This document shows, piece by piece, positions 48,841 to 60,500 of a DNA stretch of 64,000 nt. A model generated the notes under the pieces. It was given only the letters and a program-made list of their open reading frames with translations. It did not search any database and was not told where the DNA came from. How positions within the stretch are numbered: the stretch's first letter is position 1; each line of letters opens with the position of its first letter. A program made the translations under genes and the position numbers. The stretch is from NCBI RefSeq assembly GCF_000006565.2, contig NC_031471.1, forward strand, positions 1,116,001 to 1,180,000. Direction: 5' to 3'. The stretch comes from Toxoplasma gondii ME49 (Eukaryota; Apicomplexa; Conoidasida; Eucoccidiorida; Sarcocystidae).

Positions 48841-49182
48841 ATGAAAGTGACGACAATAAGTCTACAGCTTTCACTTCTTGTTACGGGAGCTACGACTTCT
48901 TTACAGCAGTTAACTCTTCAAGTCACGTCTGAGAGCACTCAGTCGTTCACGAAAGCGTTTCTTCGGGGACCTACGGGCCTACACCGCAGCCCCGTGACGA
49001 ACGTCTCCCCCTATACTGCGAAAAAGTGGGGCTCTCCTGCTATGCAAAGAAAATTCCATGTTACAGCTAGACTGTCCCTAGATGGAGAGTTTATCGCCAA
49101 GTCCACACCCGATATATGTGGGGACTATGTCGTATCTCCTGTTGTGTGGAAGTTCAATTTCGAGAAGGGCGCCCAAGATTAA
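48841..49182 (+). CDS. Possible small secreted protein, 113 aa, low confidence
   Basis: Open frame from a true ATG to TAA. The N-terminus MKVTTISLQLSLLVTGATTS is a plausible signal peptide, followed by a Thr/Ser/Gln-rich stretch and a tail ending NFEKGAQD. It lies on the plus strand just beyond the 3' end of the minus-strand PP2C gene (49342), so a chance ORF in its 3' UTR region is a real alternative. No family recognised. Confidence 0.2.
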   Translation: MKVTTISLQLSLLVTGATTSLQQLTLQVTSESTQSFTKAFLRGPTGLHRSPVTNVSPYTAKKWGSPAMQRKFHVTARLSLDGEFIAKSTPDICGDYVVSPVVWKFNFEKGAQD

Positions 49183-49341
49183 AGAAAGAAGCTGTTTCAT
49201 GCGTCATGTTTCTTGGTAACACTGGACACGGGAAATTGGACGAAATCACACTTGTCCCCTAGTAATCAAGGAACTTCTACGTGGACGACAGAAATAAATA
49301 AAAGTGCGTTCGCTAACTCCCCTGTCATTCGACCCCACGTT

Positions 49342-51201
49342 TCAGCTCCATCGCGGATGCTTTTCTTCAGCAGGAGGGAAAAGGTGGATGATCTGGACGG
49401 TTATGTCATCAACAGAATGACCGTCCTGCTCTAACCAGCGCTTCCACGCTTCACGACTAAGTTCTTGGGCAGCTTCGTCGGCCTGCAGCCACAGGACAAG
49501 CACGGGCGTCACACAGGGTGACGGCTGCGTATTAACACAGCTTCCTGGAGAAGGCGAACGTGGTTCACGGTAGGCCAAAGATCACGCACCGACATCTCAA
49601 ATTCAGAACATACCTGATATATGCTATAGCGGCTGACTATATCAACCACTTCATCTGGAGTCATAAACTCCCACACCCCGTCCGTGCACATGATCACAAC
49701 TTCGTCCCGATCCTCTAGCAGATCGATGTCTGAAATATCCGGTTCGGAAGTCACCCCGGCGCAGTGACCCATGGAGTCGCCTATGGATCTGCGCACAAGG
49801 AACAGACAAATTCGGTCAACAGAACATTCAGCTTGAATTACTTCACACACACAAAGGAATGGAACGAACGAAGAAACCATGCCTTGCGTGACTGGGCTCT
49901 TACCGTGACATGGCAAGCCCTGGATAGTTCTTGCCTTTCAGAAACACACGGTGGGGTATATGGCCGGTTGGACGTCGAACTTCTCCACCATGTCGTTCTA
50001 TTCGAGCTCGCTCCACTGGATCATCTGGTTTGTGATCTTTCGTCACGCAGTCGGCAACAAGTCTCCCCTGGTGGTTCCGCCTGGCCAAAACAACCCTGGA
50101 ATCTCCCACGTGCGCCAAGAAAAGTTTGCGCTCTTGTCGTCGATGCAGAACGACAGACGCCGTTGACCCACTTGAGGCACTGTCGAACTTTTGCGCCTCA
50201 GAAGCGTCTGTTAACATAGAATTCACTTCAACAAATGCACGGTGGAGTGCCACCCTCGGCTCACTCGTAATCATGTATTCGTGAATGATATTCGGTAGGT
50301 GCCACTGGACAAAGTTTGCCACCAAGTGACCTCCAGGGCCGTGCCCGTCAAACACTCCATACAGCCCCCATTCATCGCACTGATATGCAAAAAAGTCATC
50401 CTGATTAAAGAAGCCCTTCTTCAGACCCTTTCTACAGGATGTTGCAATCCCTAACTCCACAAACAGGGTTGCAGACATTTCCCCGTTCAAGAAGAGGCGA
50501 GCTTTCTCCTGATACGGACGCTCCTTCTTGCTAGTGAGCTTTCCAGCAGCTGCAGCACGACGAGATTCATGATGAAAACCTTGCTTTTGATGTCTTCGGC
50601 TGGGACCGCCATCCGAAACGCGATTTTCCTTTAGTGAGAGCGCCGATCGGGCTGAAGACGACCGAATTCTGTCATGGGAGTCTTCGCTTCCGAATGGAGC
50701 CTTTCCCGATGACCTACCTGCCGTCAAAACGAGTACTTCGGTGTCAGCTACAGCCCGGGCTATCTTCCCCTTCACCGAAGGAGATGTTAATTCTTGACAA
50801 GCGACTTCAACTGAGTCCCTGAGCGAATTCCGTGATTCAACTGGCGATGACATCACGCTGGTGTTTACAACTGTGCTTGCCCCACATTTCTCTGCCATCC
50901 CTGTCGTCACGTGCGACAACTGCTGGTCAGGGTTCTTCGAGCCGGGTTCGTTGCAAATGCCCACAAAATCTCCTGTTTGACCACTGCAAGGCCACCCCGC
51001 GGGAGGCGTTTCCCACCCAGTTTCGCTTTTGACTTTCTCAGCTGGCACGCAGAGACGGGAATCATGGTTGAGCGTGTGACTACCGTCCCACTCTGTCGTA
51101 CCATACTTCTGAGTGGATGCGCTCGATCGTTTTGTCAATGAAGCAAGAACACGAGCAGCACCTGGGACATAAAACGACCGGCGGATTTGCAGATGCGGCA
51201 T
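49342..51201 (-). CDS. PP2C-type (PPM family) Ser/Thr protein phosphatase
   Basis: Metal-dependent phosphatase. Three exons join in frame (51201-49904, 49788-49614, 49482-49342; 1614 nt, 537 aa) from ATG MPHLQIRRSF to TGA. The first 230 or so residues are Ser-rich, basic and without a domain. The PPM domain begins near ATLFVELGIATS. Its motifs are GVFDGHG with the metal Asp (282-288), SSGSTASVV (about 345-351), LAHVGDSRVV (about 362-371), DHKPDDPVERARI, LAMSRSIGD (split by intron 1), VIMCTDGVWEFM and the last metal-binding segment VDDITVQII. The catalytic Asp residues and the RxxxSGDxx-like elements are intact, so it should be active. Introns are short (115 and 131 nt). An open frame continues upstream of the ATG behind a CTGTTTCTCAG acceptor at about 51254, so extra 5' exons are possible. 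It is divergent from the transhydrogenase gene. Confidence 0.9.
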
Positions 51202-52556
51202 TGAGAGCACTGCAGGATGGTTTTCCAAACGACGGCACGATTTTCTGCCAAGCCTGAGAAACAGATGAAGAGAAGGAAAGATAGTGCACCCTCCTTGTTA
51301 TCACGCACTGTGCACAACACGTACGCATTGTACCAGCTGTGTGGTTACCAGCACAGCTCAATCTCACAAAACAGATCTATACCGGAGACACTTGCACAAC
51401 ATCCGACTCCATAAACGACCACGCGCGAGCATCCCTATGTGCCAGTTGTAACGGAGTCGCAGGATTTTGAAACCCAGAACCGCTTGTCAGAGACAGGGAA
51501 AATGCTGTCCCTACCACCATGGTAACCATCAGGCCAGTAGCGTGACCAGCTGCGAACACTCAATAATGATGGTCCCGCCTTGCATGTCACTTCAGGGGGG
51601 CGCCCCGGACATGAGGAATAATGAGGCTTAATTAGCCATATCAATCGACCAAAACTTGAACAGCCCAGGAATCTGAAATCCGGCAACGATTACCACCGGA
51701 AATGCCTCGTTTCAGAGCTGCCGTTTCGTTTGCCACGCACATGCCACCAGTCACATCACACCCGGTGACGCGGAGGATGACACGTCCAATCGGTCTCTTC
51801 CGGAAAAGGAAATCCACGCAGCATGTCATCTGATACCTGGTGCTGGATCCGGCGTTATTCTTTATTTCCCCCGGAGCTAGTTGGCCAAACACGAGATAGG
51901 GTGGTAGCAGTTGAACTCACAGACGCCGGACCAAAACACATCAGGGCATCCGAAAATCCTTCAGCGACGTAAAGCAACAACCAACAAACCCTCACACATC
52001 GTATATCAAAGAAAAACGAAAACGAACATGCGGCAGGAACATGGCGGTTCACCCAATTGCCACTGCGCCGGAGGTTCCGCATGCATCGCAGCCAGCAAGG
52101 ACCAGTGGTCCCATGCTCCGGTGAAGAGAGAAAGCCAATGGACCGGCTGGTGCGTAGAGCGCCTATATACCTCGCCTGATGCACACTTGTTGCAACGGGT
52201 GATTCTACCGTGGTGCTAGCCACCCGTTGTGGACTACTGACAGTCAAAAGGCGCATTTTCCCCTAGTGGAAAAGCACACACGTTTTTCTGGAGAGTGCCG
52301 CACCCATTCTAGTGATGCTGCTTAGCTGAACGGCGATATTGTGCAAGCAGTGGTCGAACCAAACCCTTCGTCCAAAGGTTCGCTGAAGTGTTGATCCTGC
52401 AGTAGTGTACGTACCGCCGCAGCGTTTCCTAGCCAGTCACAGCCGCATGCGAAAATGACTAGGTCGGAGCCTTGTGGATGGCACAATCCTAGACGTTTCG
52501 GTTCACCGGCGAACTGAACAATCCTTTCGCTGAGAATCTGCGAACAAACAGCCCTG
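51202..52556. other. Divergent promoter region, PP2C / transhydrogenase
   Basis: About 1.35 kb between divergent start codons. Minus-strand frames here (51377-51559, with a hydrophobic stretch; 51855-52256, with an ATG) could be 5' exons of the PP2C gene, but I could not join them to it in phase. No repeats. The region should contain both promoters. Confidence 0.4.
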
Positions 52557-55500
52557 ATGGCAGTACCTACGCTAAAAAGGGTTCTCCCCTGGGGGGTGTG
52601 CTTTGCCCTACTTCTATACGCAGCACTTGCTGAAGCGGGTTTTCAGTTTCCCGACCTCACCACTCACCCCATCAAGCAACACGCGATTCCAGTAGAAGAA
52701 TTCTTTCCTGTCAACCGGTAAGCGACTATAAGTTTGCCTTTGCTACATTCATTAGTACGCCTAACTCCCTTCAGCCCCGGAGAGATTGACCAAGGTGTAG
52801 CAAAGAGAAGTAAACCGAGTTCTACCAGCAGAGGGACAGGAGATGCAGCTGGCCGCGATGGTGAAGCAGCGGCTCCGACACGTTCGCCATTCATTCAGTT
52901 GCCAACAATGCGGGGTTTTGTTTATTTGTTTTCGGCAATCTGCTTCATCCTCTCTCTCCGTGGACTGAGCACTCCAGAGACCGCGAAGAGAGGAAACATC
53001 CTGGGGTAAGGAAACACTAGAGGTCTACGAGGCCGAAGCATTGAGCGTAACTGTTGTGTGGTACAGCATGACAGGCATGGGTGCAGCCATTCTTATAACG
53101 TTTTCAACAGAGGGTTTCGGGGGCCACTACGCAGCTTTCTTCTTGACGGTAGCTCCACCAGCAATCGTCGGCGTCTACATCGCGCAGTCTGTTAGCATGG
53201 TGCAAATGCCCCAACTAGTGGCATTGTTCCACAGTTTTGTTGGTTTTGCCGCTGTGCTGGTACGCGCTTTCGAGTGAACTTGCCGATGACACAGGGTGAC
53301 TACTGTTTCAATAGGTCGGTATTTCAAGCTTCCATGCAGGTCTTGGAGAAAGTGGGACAAATGCAACGCGTGCCGTGGAAACCGCTGTTGGAGAGTTCGT
53401 AGCGGCAGTCACATTCACTGGTTCCCGTGAGTTCCATTCTCTCGGTCTGCCTTTCAGCTCATGAACAAAATACTTCACAGTGGTTGCAGCCGCTAAGCTC
53501 CACGAACTTATGGACCCCAAGTCACTGAAAATCCCCGGTAGACATGCGATAAATGCCATGACTGTGGCGGCAGTTGCTGTCGTAGGGATCACCTTCTGCG
53601 CCACCGCAGACACCACAACAAAAATTATTTGCTTGTGAGTGGGGCAACACGTAACAGAAATACTTTTTACAGTCGAATTGCAAATTTTCGCAGGTACACG
53701 CTAATAACTTTGAGCCTCTGGCTTGGCTTCCATCTAGTGGCTTCCATTGGCGGTGCCGATATGCCAGTGGTGATCAGCATGTTGAACTCTTACTCGGGAT
53801 TCGCGACTGCAGCGAGGTGAACTGTCATGCCAACACTCTTCGAAGTGAACAAAACCGAAATGAATCATGCCTCAGTGGTTTTATGTTGGATAATAATCTA
53901 CTGATCATCGCGGGATCCCTCATTGGATCGTCAGGCGCAATATTGTCGTATATCATGTGGTGAGTGACAAGTCGTTTTTTGAACATCAAGAGAGTTTCAC
54001 TGCAATCGCATTGGCAGCCGTGGGATGAACCGTGACTTATGGAGTGTAGTTCTGGGAGGCTGGGAAGACGCCCCTGCAGAAGGAGTACCGGGAGTCGAGG
54101 GTGTCGTCCGAGAAATCAGCCCTGACTCGGTGAGGCCCAAGAGCGAACAGGCTGTGCTTGTCCATTCGTAACAGTCTAATTCGTCAGGTGGCAGAAGAGG
54201 TTCTCCTCGCGAAGAAAGTGCTCATCGTCCCGGGATACGGCATGGCAGTCAGTCGATGCCAATCCGATGTAGCGGATATTGCACAGGTAACACTGGTTAC
54301 AGGCTACGGGGGCAGCAGCGACCTACACATGGCGTTATAGATCCTCGCATCACGAGGTGTGGAGGTTGAATTCGGTATCCATCCAGTCGCGGGTCGAATG
54401 CCAGGTAGGACTCTGGCAGCGTTCGGACATGGACAAGCGACACGAGAAATTCTCTTCCAGGCCACATGAACGTCCTACTTGCTGAAGCAAATGTGTCCTA
54501 CCGCAGCGTGAAAGAAATGTCAGAAGTTAACAAACAAATGCTGGAGTACGATGTCGTTATTGTTGTTGGGGCGAACGACACTGTAAATCCAGCCTCATTG
54601 GAGCCCGGCACAAAAATATACGGAATGCCAGTGATCGAGGTCTGGAAGGCCAAGCGGGTTATCGTCCTGAAACGGTCACTTGCACCTGGTTATGCCGCAA
54701 TCGACAACCCTTTGTTCTTTCTCGACAATACGAGGATGCTTTTCGGAAATGCGAAAGATACAACGACAGCGATATTTGCTTGTCTGAGCCAGGTGAGTGA
54801 CGAGTAGTAGAGCATGAAGACAATTACTAGCCAAATAAACATTTCAGCGAGCTGCGTTTGTTGGAAAAAGCGCCGTGTTCCTTGACCTGGAGGGGGGTGC
54901 ACGAGCTCTAGAGGAAGGCCGCCGCGAGACACCGCCCACCACTTGGCCAAGCCCCAAAAGAACTGTCGGTGTCCTGAAGGATTCCAACGGACGCGGAACC
55001 CCACTAGTGTCGTTGGCGCCACGCTTCGTGAAGAGACTTCGGAAACAGGCTTTCAGGTGCTCTCCATTGACTGTGCGGCAGATCCTCGTTACGATTGAGA
55101 ATCTTCTTCGTTCAGGGTCATTGTCGAAAGCGGAGCTGGAGCGGAAGCAAACTTCTCAGATGACGATTATGTGGTAAGCGGCCATTTGCTTACTCATTCA
55201 CTGCAGTAAGCATTTGTCGGGTCTAAACTGCAGAAAGCGGGAGCGGAGATAATGCCAAACGCTGATACAGTGATCAGCAGGAGCGATGTAATCCTGAAGG
55301 TCTCTGTTCCTTCTGAAGAGCTTATACGCCGAATCCCACGTGGCAAAATTCTTATCAGCCATGTCTTCCCAGGACAGTACGTCACTGTTCGAATTGTCCG
55401 ATGGAGAGAAACATTAACACACGAAACCACTCAGGAACGCACCGCTGCTGGAGTTAATGGCTTCTCAAGGATTGACGGGTAAGTGCCATCTTGTTGCAAC

Positions 55501-57420
55501 AATCTCAAAGTTGCCCATATCCGTGTTCAGCGCTTGCCGTTGATGAAGTGCCAAGAATCACGAGAGCTCAAAACGTCGATGTCAAGTAAGAGCACCACCA
55601 CATAGTTACTTACTGTGTACTTTGTACGCAATAGTCCTCTTCAGATCCTCGATGCAGGGACTGCAGGTGAAACACCGCACTGTGCGGTTACCTCCAGCAT
55701 GTGGTAGCCAACATATTTTGGATTGCTTTAGGGTTATAGGGCAGTGCTTGAGGCGTTCAATGCTCTCCCTCGACTAAGCAAAACGTCTATCACTGCCGCT
55801 GGTGAGTTTCGCAGCAAGAGTCGTATTCAGAATGGCATGAGAAGAACATGTTATCAGGTCGGGTTGACGCTGCCAGAGTTTTAGTGCTAGGCGCCGGTGT
55901 TGCGGGGCTTCAAGCAATATCGACTGCCCATGGTCTTCAAGCTGAAGTCTTCGCTTACGACGTTCGAGCAGCGACTCGAGAAGAAGTTGAATCGTGCGGC
56001 GGGACTTTTCTTTCAGTAGAACTAGTCAGCGAAACAGTTTGTAATGCGCTCATGTGGCCTTCGAAACATGCTGCACTGTCAGGAGGAGGAGGGAGAAGTC
56101 GAGGGCGGCTACGCGAGGGAGATGGGTGAAGCATATGAAATGGCGCAAAAACAGATGCTTTCTCGTGTCGTACCCAACGTTGATGTCATAATATGTACAG
56201 CAGCGATCCATGGGAAGCCATCGCCGAAGCTTATTTCGAATGATATGCTTGCAACAATGCGACCAGGATCGGTTGTTATTGACCTTGCGACGGAGTTTGG
56301 CGATCGAAGAAGCAACTGGGGAGGAAATGTCGAAGGCTCCCCCACCGATGGGGAAACACAGATTCATGGCGTTACTATTATTGGAAGGAGCCGTATAGAG
56401 ACACAAATGTAAGGTAACTTTTAACCTAAGGGCTGCGAATAGTTTGCAGGCGGCTTTGCTGTTAGGCCAACACAAGCATCAGAACTGTTTTCCATGAACA
56501 TGTCAAACCTGCTGGAGGAGCTTGGTGGCGGAGAGAACTTCCGTATCGATCTGACCAATGAGGTCATCAAGGGACTGTGCTGCGTTCACGAAGGAAGTGA
56601 GCCTGCAAGCCGACATCACCCGCGTTACGTCAAAGATGAACAATGTCACATCCGGCAGGAGTTTCGTGGGCTCCGCCTGAGCCTCTGCCCCGCCGCCCAC
56701 CTACACCATCACCGCGTTCATCACCACGGCTAGTGCCCCCGAAGGAAGTGTCCTTACTTGACCAGCTGGTGACGTCAGATGCGTTCTTCGCGATGTCCCT
56801 CGTATGCACCGCAGCATTTGCGGGACTCCTAGGCGGTTAGACACTATGGCATCAACCCTCCTGTTTCACAAAATCATTGTGGTGATCCTAGTTACTCTGA
56901 AAGCCTTGGAGCTACAGCAGTTCACCCTGCTTGCGCTGTCCCTGATAGTGGGGTACTACAGGTAAATGCCATGGTTCTGCGTCGCATTGCGAGACGGTCT
57001 GACACATTCCATTACTCTTTGATCAGTGTCTGGTCCGTGACACCAGCCCTTCACACTCCTCTGATGAGCGTCACGAATGCGGTTAGCAACAACCGGTGTC
57101 TTCGTCTTAGTGGTCTCCCACCTATCATAACTTGTGCAGCTGTCTGGAGTCATCATCATCGGGTCAATGCTGGGTGAGTTCTCCAGAAACCATCTTCTAT
57201 CTTTTACTTGAACTGGCGGACTGGTGCAGAATACGGACCATCTGCAACCAGCGCATCCGCCATATGCGCCCTCTGCGCGACGTTCTTCTCTTCACTCAAC
57301 ATAGCAGGTAGGTCTCAAGTAGCCTACATGTTGCAGTAGGTCTTCGCGTATGGCTTATCAATCGCCTCAGGAGGATTTTATGTCACTCAGCGCATGATGC
57401 AAATGTTCCAAATAGCATAA
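52557..57420 (+). CDS. NAD(P) transhydrogenase, fused PntB-PntA order
   Basis: Proton-translocating hydride transfer between NAD(H) and NADP(H). Twenty-seven short exons join in frame to about 1117 aa. Order: signal-like N-terminus ([19 protein letters not shown]), a further span (about 99-116), the PntB membrane domain ([28 protein letters not shown]), the NADP-binding domain III ([13 protein letters not shown] at about 403-415, [12 protein letters not shown]), a linker, the PntA NAD-binding domain I ([21 protein letters not shown] at about 764-774, [18 protein letters not shown]), and last the PntA membrane helices ([36 protein letters not shown]) to TAA 57418-57420. This beta-alpha order is that reported for Eimeria and Entamoeba, opposite to the mammalian chain. 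Exons include 52557-52717, 52775-53005, 53067-53259, 53315-53426, 54461-54792, 55645-55666 (22 nt), 55858-56024, 56083-56408, 56466-56596 and 56659-56835. Introns are mostly 40-110 nt. Domain I has a small insert ([12 protein letters not shown]). Cell location is inference. Confidence 0.95.
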
Positions 57421-57593
57421 AACAGTTTTTTCCATTTGTGTGATCAAATTTTGCGGAAGGCCCTCCACTGAAGTAGGGACTGGCACGAGGGATAACGCAT
57501 AGCTGTCGCTTGCGTGGTGACGCCAAAACGTGGAGCAGAATGCGTCAAAAGCAAACTGGCTGCAGCTACTATCCGAAGGAGTACAGTGAACCC

Positions 57594-60500
57594 TTACAGC
57601 GGTGCGCAGCGCATACAGAATGCTCTGAACTCCTGTACATGATGACATAGATGTGCCTCGTGCACCGAGGATATTTGTAGGCACGTGCAGCGTAGACATG
57701 CAACAACGCGGGCGTACTCGTCTGCAGTACAGTTGGCACGAATAGCCTTGATTAACAACACGCTCTCATTTTCCAGATGAAGCCTGTTGAAGCAACACAC
57801 GCACGATGCACCGAACAGTGACTCGACGGTTTGACAAACTGTGTCGAGCTGAAATCGTGTGGAGAGATCGGCGTCTACGATGTCAGGACGGAACTCACCT
57901 CTGTGTCTCTGTTAGCCGCTCGGCGTTGCCGTCTGTGCCAACAATCTTGAATAGTTGATGGTCGCAACAATCTACCGCCGGAGAGACAAATGTGATATAG
58001 ATCATTACAAGCCGGCAAAGCACTTCCGGTACGTAGGAAACGGAGTGCACACCCAACTCGACGAACAGCTGCCGAATCAGGGCGATACCTGAAAAACCAG
58101 AAAAAGCAAGATGACTAAGCGTAAGACCACAACGACTAGAGTGCAGTTGATACGCACAGTGCTCTTAGCGGCACTCGCTATACTTGCCTTCAATGATTGC
58201 AACCGGCGTTAGTGATTCAACTCCTCGTAGACCGATTTTTATTAAATCCTTAGCGATGTATATCGCAGCAACCCCTGCTCGTTTGACAACACTTCGGAAG
58301 TGCCGCATAAAACTTGCGAGACACGGAGGCTCCTGCCCCAGGGTGACTATACACATGTTCGTTAGAAACTGCAGTCTACACGGAGACAGAAACACAGACA
58401 CAGATTAATTCCAGGAGTTGCTGTGCATATCGCAGAAAATTCTGCTTGCATTCCGCTGCTCTTCGCATGTGGACGACCACTTACTCCGCAAGAAAATATG
58501 ACTCTGTGGGGTCCGGAAAAAGGACCTTTAAAGCAGATACCACTGCTGACATGTAATCCTCCACACAGGTGGGTATTTCGTTACAGATAGGAAAGCCATC
58601 GTGGATAGCCTGCACCAGGAAGAAAACACAGGGAGTATGCTGTTAGGTTTACCTCTCAACCCTACCCCCAGCACTCCACCGACGGAAATACCAACGACAA
58701 GCGTCAACGTACCCGCAGCAAGGGAGATTGGAATGCCAACGCATCTGAACACACACACAGACACACTAATCTTTGACCCCAAGAAAGCAGTCTGAAGTTA
58801 CACCACGGCAACTACCGGGCTTGGCGAAACACGCTGGGATACACCGCCCCCATACAAGGGACGCCCCTGATCTTACCACTGCATGCAGAATAGGTGCTCA
58901 CCTGAGGGTGACAGGAGTGAGCTGGCAATAGACAAGCATGTCCATCCTAGACGACGAACACTTGCTGGGCAGGAAGAAGTCAAAAGGACAAGGAAAAGCC
59001 GATTTAATGTATCGCATGTTTCGTATCACACACACGGAAAAAACTTAGGTGATACTAGATTTGAAAGGCTTACGTTGTGGTATGTCAACAAGGCGCAGGA
59101 GAACTGGAATTGTTAGTCTTGAGTAATCAGTGGCTTCATGCTCCTGAAAACCGGAAGCGGCACAGAGTAAACGCTTGGCCATTACCGACAACAAAGCACA
59201 CTCACGTGCCGCTACTCCACCCTGCTCACGGTTTACAACCGACTTACCGCCAAAGAAAGTAGGAGGCCGTGAAAGACACGGGCAACCATGAAGCATAGAA
59301 GCATTGCACCTGTATCTCCAAGGTGGCTAGCAAAGTCCCAGGTTGCTTTTCTAGCATTCTGTATTGACGCATAGTCTCCCTTAGTACGGCAAAATGCGGT
59401 CGCGTGCTGCGGCACGTTCTCGTCAGCCAAGCCATCTGGAAGGCATTTGATTCCTATGTATACATATAACATTCAGCAAATTGATGAAACACTTGATGTC
59501 AGCACACACGCTCCTGATTATCACCGCCTGTGACAATGAAGATCATAGGTGGCTAGTTTACACCATTTCCTTACAGGAGTGAGACAGTCAATAACCATGG
59601 AATTTCTGTGATCTTTCGTCCAAAAGACATTCACCTGAAATTTTGTCCCGAAAAGAGTCTGGGCTAGTCTCTGCTTGAGCCGCTGCCACGTCCACAGCGA
59701 GTTCGAGGGAAAGCATTTGCCGCCGGTATGGATTCTTAGATCCGTCAAAAGCTCGAGGCAGCTGCTTGCAGCTCAGGAGCAGAGAGCAAGTCCGACAGAT
59801 TAAACGCGTACGATTGCCTTCTGACAGAAACTGCTGATGAGTCATCGTTGGGAATGAGGGAGAGACGGAGGGATTCACCGCCTTGCGCAGAACCTGAAGG
59901 ATTTCTACAGGCAAAACATGACAGATCGCACGGACACCGTATCCCTTAAACATAAAGAAAACAAGTGCGACCGTCCGTTTGTCACTAAATCAGTCTCTGT
60001 GGTTTCAGCAGCCTACCAGCACCGAGAGTTGTCACTCTTGGACTCCGCCACGCATCGGCCAGAGGAAAGTCATCTTGTGCCGGTGGTGCAGATTCACTAA
60101 ATCCTAGTGATTGAAGTGGAATCATCAGTGCCTGCAGTCCATATACAGACGTTCTCGCGCAGGCAGTCCTGCAAGAGGCAAGAATGTGTTATCACCTCTA
60201 CGAAATTCGTAGCCGCATGCTGCTCACCCATGCAGGAACAGTTTTCCAGCAAAGAGAGACACGCAGACATTTAAACGTCGAGTCGGCATCAAACAAAGGC
60301 AGTCACGTTATAAGCTGACGCACTATACACGTTTTGTGCACAGTCTCAATATCAAATGCATGACCAGAGAAATGGCGAAATTCGTTACGCCATATCCGAA
60401 TGATACAGGCAGTCATGACTTGCCTCAATCAAGGCGGCTACCCGCAAGGTGGCATCGCGAATCGATCGCTCTGGGTTGATTTGACGTTTGTCCGGCAGTT

